This document shows, piece by piece, positions 1 through 5,212 of a stretch of DNA of 5,504 nt. The DNA is taken from positions 11,055 through 16,558 of the forward strand of contig JAQTMA010000080.1 in NCBI GenBank assembly GCA_028714615.1, written 5' to 3'. A program made the translations under genes and the position numbers. The notes under the pieces are model-generated. The model did no database searches, was not told the origin of the DNA, and saw only the letters and a list, made by a program, of their open reading frames with translations. The stretch's first letter is position 1. The number at the start of each line of letters is the position of its first letter. This DNA comes from Anaerolineaceae bacterium. Lineage in GTDB: Bacteria > Chloroflexota > Anaerolineae > Anaerolineales > Anaerolineaceae.

Positions 1-557
1 GCGATCTGGATCGGGAAAGTTGAAAGGCGCTCCAAAGCCGACGCCAGGGGCAGATCCCAGGTGGTCGCGAAGAAGAGGGGCGCCTGGGCTTGCAAGGTGG
101 ATATCGACGAACTGGGGATGACCTGCGGCGCATACACGACCAGCATCATCACGACGTAATTGATCAGGAGCGGCAGCCCGGCGATCAGGATGCTTTCAGA
201 AGCCTCGTGCCCGATGCCCAGGGTCACCGCCGCCTTCCAGGAGCGCGCCTGGTCCTTGAGCCGCCAGAACGCCACTACCCGAGCGGTCTCCTCGAAAATG
301 CCGGCTGCCAGACCACCTACCACGGCGTTAAAGAAGGGCAGATAAGCCCTGGGAGGCAGTGGCAGCGTCCCGTTTACAAACAGCGCATTGAGCCCGACCA
401 GAAACGGCAAATGGAGCACCTGCGACCCAATGAACACCAGGGCGCCGATCCAGAACAGCCTCCAGGAGGTGCGATACCGGCGCATGAACCAGATCGCCAA
501 CACGAAGGGAAAAATGATCTCAAACAGAAAAGCAATCGGGTAGGTAATGATCATCAT
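1..557 (-). CDS. YhfC-family intramembrane glutamic-type protease, 3' end cut by window edge
   Basis: Reverse-strand translation gives 185 uninterrupted residues running off the left edge. The N-terminus has a hydrophobic helix (about 5-24) and a second at about 34-56. A further membrane segment contains the pair E89-E90 followed by R93 (FEETAR). Next come GIGHEASE at 114-121 (H117, E118, E121), a helix at about 122-143, and ALERLSTFP at 174-182. The EExxR, GxGHE and ER elements in this order are what I know of the YhfC family, membrane proteins predicted to be glutamic-type intramembrane proteases related to the CPBP/Rce1 group. Family members are roughly 250-270 residues, so perhaps 70-80 C-terminal residues, including the remaining motif, lie outside. 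Two adjacent ATG codons (557 and 554) compete as start. AGGA lies 3 nt before the first and 6 nt before the second, so 554 is equally plausible. The substrate is unknown. The gene follows the ABC operon on the same strand but is separated from it by 150 bp carrying two parS-like sites, so it probably has its own promoter. Confidence 0.8.
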   Translation of the reverse strand, partial: MMIITYPIAFLFEIIFPFVLAIWFMRRYRTSWRLFWIGALVFIGSQVLHLPFLVGLNALFVNGTLPLPPRAYLPFFNAVVGGLAAGIFEETARVVAFWRLKDQARSWKAAVTLGIGHEASESILIAGLPLLINYVVMMLVVYAPQVIPSSSISTLQAQAPLFFATTWDLPLASALERLSTFPIQI

Positions 558-560
558 TCG

Positions 561-564
561 TCCT
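561..564 (-). promoter_or_regulatory. Shine-Dalgarno site of the YhfC-family gene
   Basis: AGGA on the minus strand lies 3 nt before the first ATG and 6 nt before the second of the ATG-ATG pair. The spacing slightly favours the second ATG (554) as the real start. Confidence 0.45.
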
Positions 565-586
565 AACGGTTACTAAAGATCTCATG

Positions 587-612
587 ATCCGTGTGTTCTA
601 TCTTATCCGTGT
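587..612. repeat. Short direct repeat upstream of the YhfC-family gene
   Basis: The octamer ATCCGTGT (ACACGGAT on the minus strand) occurs at 587-594 and again at 605-612, 18 bp start to start. It lies about 30-55 nt upstream of the YhfC-family start codon. The pair could be half-sites for a regulator or a coincidence. The minus-strand hexamer TAAGAT, a weak match to a -10 box, lies between the copies, but no good -35 box is seen at the correct distance. Confidence 0.3.
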
Positions 613-648
613 CCAAAGTTTTTCTACATTGCAGCCAGCATGGTCATC

Positions 649-664
649 TGTTTCACGTGAAACA
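649..664. other. parS centromere site 1 (perfect consensus)
   Basis: The 16-bp palindrome TGTTTCACGTGAAACA is identical to the bacterial chromosomal parS consensus bound by ParB/Spo0J. ParB dimers load here as CTP-dependent clamps and slide onto flanking DNA, which builds the origin-region partition complex and recruits SMC condensin. The site lies in the intergenic region about 92 bp upstream of the YhfC-family start. Function is inferred from sequence identity. A perfect 16-bp match is very unlikely by chance, and a second copy is present nearby. Confidence 0.88.
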
Positions 665-686
665 TTGTTGCTCTCCATGATCCAAA

Positions 687-702
687 CGTTTCACGTGAAA
701 CA
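687..702. other. parS centromere site 2 (one mismatch)
   Basis: CGTTTCACGTGAAACA matches the parS consensus at 15 of 16 positions. Only the outermost base differs (C for T), and the 14-bp core GTTTCACGTGAAAC is a perfect palindrome. It lies 5 nt beyond the stop codon of the ABC permease gene. Its centre is 38 bp from that of the first site, about 3.6 helical turns. It has no loop and no following U-run, so it is not a terminator. Confidence 0.82.
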
Positions 703-707
703 TGTCA

Positions 708-1466
708 CTACAGTTCTTGCCTTTGGAAGGCCGCCACGGCTGCCGCCAGGCTGAGCAAGATGATACCCAGGCTCACACCCATCGCCGGCCAGGCGCTGAG
801 CGGGGCAGGGGTAAACAGCGATCCACCCCAGGCGAGCAACCGGTCGGGGATATACGGCGCCAGGCCGCGCAGGCTGCTCAAGATCGCAAACACCAGGATC
901 ACGCCGAAGCCCAGCCCGGCAGCCGCCGCCTGGGAGCGGAACAGGGTGCTGAACAGCAAGGTCAGGGCGATGTAGACTACGATCTGCACCCACATCAGCC
1001 CGGTAGCGGCCATCCAGGCGCCGAAATCGGGCGCGCCGAACAAAACCAGCGTGTAATAGTAGGCGCCCAGGGCTGCCACCAGCAGGACCACTCCAAACAT
1101 GAGGATCAATGCGGCGAATTTTGCCAGGAGAAAGGCAGGGCGGGGCAGGGGTTTGACCAGGAGCATGGCAGCCGTGCCGTGGTCTTTTTCCACAGCCACT
1201 GCACCCATAGTCAATAAAAGCGCCAGGAGGATGCCGAACTGGTTGATGTTCTTTATAAACTGCCCAACCGCATCCATCATCGTGGGGGTGGGGATCATCC
1301 CCGAGACTGCCTCGGCGCCGGGGACCATCTTGAGGATTTCGGGGGTGTACCTGGCGATCAGCGGAGAGGTCAAGCCGAAGAATAACAGCACAGCAGCGAG
1401 CACCAGGAAGCGGCTGGTGCGGATTTGTTCCATGATTTCTTTTTGAAATGCAGCCATAAAGATCAT
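708..1466 (-). CDS. ABC-2 type transporter permease (YxlG-like)
   Basis: This 252-residue integral membrane protein is the transmembrane half of an ABC exporter. Six hydrophobic segments are visible at about 20-38, 76-92, 115-141, 152-175, 180-198 and 225-247. The stretch 92-116, VEKDHGT followed by LLVKPLPRPAFLLAKF, is the cytoplasmic motif typical of ABC-2 permeases of the NatB/YxlG kind: an acidic and basic pair, then GT, then a P-x-x-R leading into the next helix. Length agrees with the roughly 250-260 residues of the family. Its ATG overlaps the stop of the ATPase gene by 4 nt (ATGA), and a strong AGGAGG lies 7 nt upstream, so the two are translationally coupled and should form one complex, probably with two copies of each. 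The substrate cannot be read from the sequence. It is the last gene of the apparent operon, and no hairpin-plus-U terminator follows it. The stop codon TAG lies 5 nt before a parS-like site. Confidence 0.88.
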   Translation of the reverse strand: MIFMAAFQKEIMEQIRTSRFLVLAAVLLFFGLTSPLIARYTPEILKMVPGAEAVSGMIPTPTMMDAVGQFIKNINQFGILLALLLTMGAVAVEKDHGTAAMLLVKPLPRPAFLLAKFAALILMFGVVLLVAALGAYYYTLVLFGAPDFGAWMAATGLMWVQIVVYIALTLLFSTLFRSQAAAAGLGFGVILVFAILSSLRGLAPYIPDRLLAWGGSLFTPAPLSAWPAMGVSLGIILLSLAAAVAAFQRQEL

Positions 1467-2401
1467 GCCCGTTCCTCCTGGCTCACCAATCGTAAGAAGA
1501 TGTCTTCCAGCGAAGGGGTGACCACCTCATAACGACGCACCGGCAATCCGGACTGAAATACCAGCGGCAGCAGCGAAGACCGGGCAGTATCGAGATCGTT
1601 GACCAGCACCCGGGCAGAGACGCCGTCCAGGTCCACTTTGCGGATCCAGGCCAGGCTGTGCAAGCTTTCACACCAGGTTTTAAGAGCATCTGCGGCGGCC
1701 GGTTCCACTTCCACTTCGAAGGCCTGGGTGGTGTAGCGGGCCAAAAGGTCCGCCTGGCGTGCTTCCGTCACCAGGCGGCCGTGGTTGATAATTCCCACGG
1801 TATCGCACACCCGCTCGACATCCGCCAGGATGTGGGTGGACATGAACACGGTGCAGCTTCCGCGCAGCCGGACGATCAGCTCCAGTACCTCCTTGCGCCC
1901 GGCAGGGTCCAGGGCGGAGACGGGTTCATCCATCAGCAACACAAGCGGCCGGTTGACCAGCGCCTGGGCCAACCCCAAGCGCTGGCGCATGCCGCGAGAG
2001 AAACCTCCAATGCGCCGTTTGGAGACGTCCGCCAGGCCGACCTGTTCGAGCAGCTCGCGTACCTGGCTTTTCCGCTCGCGGGTGGGCAACCCAAACACCC
2101 GCGCCACGTAATCGAGGAACTCGAAGGGGGTCATCCACGGGTAGAAGGCCGGTTCCTCCGGTAGGTAGCCGATGATTTCAGCCAGGCCATGCCGGTCGGC
2201 GATATCGATGCCCGCCACCCAGGCTTTTCCTGACGTCGGTTGAGCCAGTCCGGTGAGCAGGCGCAGCGTGGTCGTCTTCCCGGCGCCGTTGGGTCCGAGA
2301 AAGCCAAACACCGTTCCCGGCTCGACGCTCAGGGTGAGCCCGTCCAGGGCCTTGACCTGCCCATACTGCTTCTTCAGGTCTTCGATGCGAATGGCGGTCA
2401 T
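1463..2401 (-). CDS. ABC transporter ATP-binding protein (YxlF-like)
   Basis: This 312-residue cytoplasmic ATPase powers the adjacent permease. Motifs in order are Walker A GPNGAGKTT (36-44), a Q-loop region GYLPEEP (78-84), the ABC signature FSRGM (134-138), Walker B LVLLMDEP (153-160), D-loop SALD (162-165) and H-loop His190. The C-terminal extension ends in PSLEDIFL (296-303), usual for ATPases that pair with ABC-2 permeases. The Q-loop glutamine is replaced by glutamate, which I recall as common in this subfamily and so not a defect. The start at 2401 was chosen because GGGAG lies 6 nt upstream and ATG overlaps the stop of the small upstream gene as ATGA. A longer frame to 2476 exists but would overlap that gene by 79 nt and adds 25 residues unlike the family. 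An export role (drug, peptide or lipid) is inferred from family membership; the cargo is unknown. Confidence 0.93.
   Translation of the reverse strand: MTAIRIEDLKKQYGQVKALDGLTLSVEPGTVFGFLGPNGAGKTTTLRLLTGLAQPTSGKAWVAGIDIADRHGLAEIIGYLPEEPAFYPWMTPFEFLDYVARVFGLPTRERKSQVRELLEQVGLADVSKRRIGGFSRGMRQRLGLAQALVNRPLVLLMDEPVSALDPAGRKEVLELIVRLRGSCTVFMSTHILADVERVCDTVGIINHGRLVTEARQADLLARYTTQAFEVEVEPAAADALKTWCESLHSLAWIRKVDLDGVSARVLVNDLDTARSSLLPLVFQSGLPVRRYEVVTPSLEDIFLRLVSQEERA
1474..1479 (-). promoter_or_regulatory. Shine-Dalgarno site of the ABC permease
   Basis: A perfect AGGAGG on the minus strand lies 7 nt before the permease ATG at 1466 and inside the last codons of the ATPase gene. It is the strongest ribosome binding site in the window. 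It supports the first ATG over the second in-frame ATG at 1457. Confidence 0.75.
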
Positions 2402-2607
2402 TCCTGTCTCCCGACCACTAAGTAAACAATGGGCCCGACCAGCTCGCCCAGGATGATGATGAGCGCCCACATCCATTTAGGGCCCTTGGTGTGCTGGCGG
2501 CGGGCCAGGTCGACCAGGCAGTAAGCCATCAGGCCGAGCTGGATGAGGATGATCGGGATAATGAGCGGCAGGATTTGCAACAAGATATTTGGAATTCGCG
2601 TGTCCAT
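2398..2607 (-). CDS. Small two-helix PLDc_N-domain membrane protein (YxlE-like)
   Basis: This 69-residue protein consists almost entirely of a PLDc_N-type domain. It has a hydrophobic helix at about 8-32, the polar turn DLARR (33-37), KGPKWMW (41-47), and a second helix at about 48-65 ending in GPIVYLVVGR. The D-L-x-R-R, K-G-x-K-W and G-P-I-x-Y elements are characteristic of this domain, which also forms the N-terminal anchor of cardiolipin synthases. The phospholipase D catalytic domain is absent, so it is not an enzyme. In Bacillus subtilis, the similarly sized YxlE precedes the ABC genes yxlF and yxlG and acts with YxlD as a negative regulator of SigY. Here the same order is kept with a 4-nt overlap into the ATPase. 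It may be an accessory or regulatory subunit of the transporter; this is inference from context. AAAGG lies 8 nt before the ATG. The gap to the upstream glycosyltransferase is 32 nt. Confidence 0.85.
   Translation of the reverse strand: MDTRIPNILLQILPLIIPIILIQLGLMAYCLVDLARRQHTKGPKWMWALIIILGELVGPIVYLVVGRQE
2408..2412 (-). promoter_or_regulatory. Shine-Dalgarno site deciding the ATPase start
   Basis: GGGAG on the minus strand lies 6 nt before the ATG at 2401, within the end of the small PLDc_N gene. It supports the 312-residue start over the longer upstream frame. Confidence 0.6.
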
Positions 2608-2639
2608 TGTTATCGCCTTTCTGGATCAGTCTCGCAATC

Positions 2640-4190
2640 TTAATTATAGGACTTGGCGCCTGCCCAGGCAGCATCAATCGGGAGTTTGAGACCGCGAGCA
2701 ATGGCGATGGGTGCGTTGTTCTCAAAGGGCATGCAATAGGTGCAGACTGTCTGGCCGACCAGTTCCACGCTTTCGAAACTACTCGTTATGTCCTGGGGGC
2801 GGGTGTTGATGGAGATGATCACCTTGCCGGTGCAGCCTTGCGGCCCCCAGATGAAGTAACTGTTGTGACCGCTGATGGCTTTCGGCAGCCCCAGCGCGGG
2901 GCCGTAGAAGTCGATGGCGCCAGCTTCGCCGTAATTGCTGGCCAGGATGCAGGCTTCGCTTTGCTCCTGGGGCGTGAGCGTCGCATAGGCGGCTTTTACG
3001 GCGGTCGCCATTTCGCGCCAACCGTAGCGATCGGCAAAGTTCTGGGGAAGCGCGGACGACTGCAAGTTCTCCGACTTGATTCCGCCGGAACCGCCGCTGA
3101 GCTTGAGGAAGGCCTCTGGCGGGAGGATGGGGATCGCAAACGGCGCAAGCAACCCTCCAGAAAGGACGATGATCAAGAGATAGGCTGGCGACAACCAGGT
3201 TAAGCGTCCAGCCGCCCGGGTTGAAGTGGCGAGCCGTTCAAATGCATACGACCCGCCGGCAAACAACATGGGATAAGCCGGTGACAGCCAGTAGAATTTT
3301 GCCTTTTGCAGCATGAAGAAACCGTACAGGAACAGGTACGCCCAGCCAAACGCGCGGTAAGGCTTGCCGGCCGCAGTGAAGAATAAGAAATACAGGCCGC
3401 CGAGCCAAAGCGGGAGGGCCAGTGGATTCATCGCCGTGGCTTGCTGGACGAAGAATTCGATAGGGGTAGCCTGATAGGTCTTGCCGCTGGCGTAAGCCCG
3501 TGTGTATTCCAGGACCGGAAATCCGTGTTGCGTCTGCCAGAGAAGATACGGCGAGACCATGATGAAGGCGATCAGGCCGGCGAAGACCAGCCACCGGTTG
3601 AAAAGCAGCGAGCGCTGCTCACTCAGCAACAGCCCAAGTATGAGAGCAAGGATAAAAAAGGTGATGGTGAGCTTCGTAAGCAGTCCAAACCCGGCCACGA
3701 GCCCAAAAGCGAGCCACAGGCGGGCCTGGCGCCGCTTGATCAGGCGCACCAGCACCCAGGCGGCCAGGGTCCACCACAACTGATCGAAGGGATCCATGGT
3801 GAGCAGGCCGCTCGAGCCAATGAAGACGGGAGCGAGGGCAATCGAGACCGCTGCCAAACTTTGGGCCAGCAAACCGCCGCCCAATACCGCCACCATGTCG
3901 GCCGTCAGCAAGACGATCAAAGCCCCCGCCAAAGCCGGCAGCAGCCGGATCGCCAGCACAGAACTGCCGAGAACAGTTCGGGAGAAAGCAGCCGCGAGGG
4001 CTACGAACGGAGGGAACTCCACGTAGCCGCCGCTGAGATGTTGCCCCGCGGTCAGGTAGTATAGCTCGTCTCGGAAGAAGGTGTCGTGCGAGTTCACCCA
4101 CAGGTGCAGGATAAACTGAACCAGAGCTATCAGCCATATGACCCAGCCGCATCGCCGAAGCCAATTGGAGAAAGAGAAGTGAGAATTCAT
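2640..4190 (-). CDS. Family 39 (PMT_2/ArnT-like) membrane glycosyltransferase
   Basis: This 516-residue GT-C type glycosyltransferase has an N-terminal membrane domain of about ten or more helices (roughly 12-350) and a polar C-terminal part (about 380-516). After the first helix (about 14-32) comes the extracytoplasmic loop with RDELYYL (40-46), whose D41-E42 is the expected catalytic acidic pair. YVEFPP (56-61) is the usual PP motif that follows it. Such enzymes move a sugar from a polyprenyl-phosphate carrier to an acceptor on the outer face of the membrane; neither donor nor acceptor can be deduced here. The C-terminal part has cysteines at 413, 453, 483 and 486 (CTYC) and ends with a P-E-N-N-x-P-I and W-x-x-x-K-x-Y pattern that I associate with this family. 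The start at 4190 has AGGG 5 nt upstream and lies 1 nt after the slipin stop. A TTG-initiated frame reaches 4247 but would overlap the slipin gene by 56 nt. Confidence 0.88.
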   Translation of the reverse strand: MNSHFSFSNWLRRCGWVIWLIALVQFILHLWVNSHDTFFRDELYYLTAGQHLSGGYVEFPPFVALAAAFSRTVLGSSVLAIRLLPALAGALIVLLTADMVAVLGGGLLAQSLAAVSIALAPVFIGSSGLLTMDPFDQLWWTLAAWVLVRLIKRRQARLWLAFGLVAGFGLLTKLTITFFILALILGLLLSEQRSLLFNRWLVFAGLIAFIMVSPYLLWQTQHGFPVLEYTRAYASGKTYQATPIEFFVQQATAMNPLALPLWLGGLYFLFFTAAGKPYRAFGWAYLFLYGFFMLQKAKFYWLSPAYPMLFAGGSYAFERLATSTRAAGRLTWLSPAYLLIIVLSGGLLAPFAIPILPPEAFLKLSGGSGGIKSENLQSSALPQNFADRYGWREMATAVKAAYATLTPQEQSEACILASNYGEAGAIDFYGPALGLPKAISGHNSYFIWGPQGCTGKVIISINTRPQDITSSFESVELVGQTVCTYCMPFENNAPIAIARGLKLPIDAAWAGAKSYN

Positions 4191-4191
4191 A

Positions 4192-5163
4192 TTATCCCTG
4201 GTTTGGTTCTTCTTTCCCACTATGGGCCTCGTTGAAGTTCTGGGCAAGGGATACCATGCCGCTCAATCCACCCAGGTTCATCGTATCCACCGCACTGGAG
4301 GGCACGATCACCAGGGCGCCTTTCTGCTTCAAGCCTTCGAAGAGCATGTTCATGGCCCGCAAGTGCAGCGCTGTCGGGTTGTGAATGTAAGCTCCCGACG
4401 CCTGGGCAAAACTGTGCGCAATCTGCATCTCGGATTCACCCAGGATGACACGCGCCTGGCGTTCACGTTCGGCTTGCGCCTGGCGGCTCATCGCATCTTC
4501 CAGGTCCGGCGGGATGATAACATCGCGGATCTCGACGGATTGGACGGTGATGCCCCAGGGGGTGGTGCGCTCATCGATGATGCGCTGCAGGTCGGCGTCC
4601 ATCTTGCTGCGCCCGGTGAGGATATCCGCCAGGGTCATCTGGCCGATGATCTCTCGTAACGCCGTCTGCGAAGCCCAGGAGATGGCAGCGCGGTAATCCT
4701 CGACTTCCAGGGCAGCCTTCTCGGCATCCCATACCAGCCAGAACAGAACGGCATCCACGTCCACCGGGACGGTATCTTTGGTCAGGGTTTTCTCGGCGCT
4801 GAAGGGGGTGACCATGACGCGGTGGTCGATCCATTGGGCGATGCCGTCGATGATCGGAATGACCCAAAACATACCAGGCCCGCGCAGAGCGCGGAAACGA
4901 CCCATGCGCAGTACGACAGCCTTTTCCCATTGGCGAGCGACCTTGAGCCCAAACAGGAAGTACAAGCCCAAGAGGATCAAGACGACAACCCATACCCCAA
5001 TCCATCCATCGGGTACTCCTAATTCGGCCAGATACGCAGCCCCCGCGATCGCTACCAGGTAAAGAACCAGAGCGATGGTTATAGAAATCCCGTTGAGATG
5101 AGCAGGATTGGCTACAGCAGCGGTATTCTTTTGGGTACGTGAGCGACTCATATTCTTGTCCAT
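4192..5163 (-). CDS. Slipin (stomatin-like SPFH/band 7 protein)
   Basis: This 323-residue membrane scaffold protein has two N-terminal hydrophobic segments (about 27-46 and 54-73), then an SPFH domain at about 74-240. Recognisable slipin features are RQWEKAVVLRMGRF (77-90), GPGMFWVIP (95-103), the stretch TVPVDVDAVLFW (131-142), TPWGITVQSVEI (201-212) and the basic coiled helix QAQAERERQARV (228-239). A C-terminal hydrophobic piece at 281-288 leads to SSAVDTM. Slipins form large oligomers on the inner face of the membrane, organise microdomains and are tied to proteolysis or envelope stress; I infer the same class of role. Many bacterial slipins are encoded beside an NfeD protein, but the neighbour here is a glycosyltransferase starting 1 nt after the stop. 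GAGG lies 5 nt before the ATG at 5163; an in-frame ATG at 5151 is a less well-placed alternative. The upstream GntR gene ends 38 nt away. Confidence 0.92.
   Translation of the reverse strand: MDKNMSRSRTQKNTAAVANPAHLNGISITIALVLYLVAIAGAAYLAELGVPDGWIGVWVVVLILLGLYFLFGLKVARQWEKAVVLRMGRFRALRGPGMFWVIPIIDGIAQWIDHRVMVTPFSAEKTLTKDTVPVDVDAVLFWLVWDAEKAALEVEDYRAAISWASQTALREIIGQMTLADILTGRSKMDADLQRIIDERTTPWGITVQSVEIRDVIIPPDLEDAMSRQAQAERERQARVILGESEMQIAHSFAQASGAYIHNPTALHLRAMNMLFEGLKQKGALVIVPSSAVDTMNLGGLSGMVSLAQNFNEAHSGKEEPNQG
4196..4199 (-). promoter_or_regulatory. Shine-Dalgarno site deciding the glycosyltransferase start
   Basis: AGGG on the minus strand lies 5 nt before the ATG at 4190, in the last codons of the slipin gene. 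It supports that ATG over the upstream TTG. Confidence 0.5.
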
Positions 5164-5195
5164 ATTTTCCTCTTGTTGATGATTGGTTGGTTTTC

Positions 5196-5212
5196 CCGCC
5201 CTCAGTGGGCGG
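5196..5212 (-). other. GC-rich hairpin around the GntR stop codon
   Basis: CCGCCC and GGGCGG form a perfect 6-bp all-GC stem with a 5-nt loop, and the loop holds the TGA stop of the GntR gene. In the minus-strand transcript the hairpin is followed by GAAAA rather than a U-run, so it is not a standard intrinsic terminator. It could act as a weak pause, a processing site or a stabiliser between regulator and slipin, or be incidental. Confidence 0.4.

Noticed and set aside
90..566. Plus-strand open frame of 158 codons
   Set aside because: It is antisense to the YhfC-family gene, and its product is a low-complexity polar sequence rich in Q, H, R and P with no recognisable domain. The reverse strand carries the coherent membrane protein.
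558..648. Sigma-70 promoter for the YhfC-family gene
   Set aside because: TAAGAT resembles a -10 box only weakly, and the hexamer 17 nt further upstream (TGTAGA) matches the -35 consensus at only 3 of 6 bases. This is too weak to annotate.
687..702. Palindrome after the permease stop as an intrinsic terminator
   Set aside because: It has no loop, is only moderately GC-rich and is not followed by a U-run. It matches parS at 15 of 16 bases and recurs 38 bp away.
649..702. The two palindromes as a generic CACGTG regulator operator or a Noc-binding site
   Set aside because: Matches extend over the full 16-bp parS consensus, far beyond a CACGTG core. The Noc site has a CCCGGG centre, which is absent here.
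702..1217. Plus-strand open frame of 171 codons opposite the permease
   Set aside because: It is a shadow of the permease gene, rich in Q, H, G and E, with no domain. The opposite strand has clear ABC-2 features.
1658..2164. Plus-strand open frame opposite the ABC ATPase
   Set aside because: The minus strand holds all ABC ATPase motifs across the same bases. The plus-strand product has no recognisable features.
2402..2476. 25-residue N-terminal extension of the ABC ATPase
   Set aside because: It overlaps the PLDc_N gene by 79 nt and lacks similarity to the family start. The ATG at 2401 has a good ribosome site and an ATGA junction.
3441..4064. Plus-strand open frame of 207 codons opposite the glycosyltransferase
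   Set aside because: The product is highly polar with many Q, E and R residues, which is what antisense of hydrophobic membrane codons gives. It is not a believable protein.
4191..4247. TTG-initiated extension of the glycosyltransferase
   Set aside because: It lies inside the slipin coding end and adds 19 polar residues before a normal membrane protein start. The ATG at 4190 is better placed.
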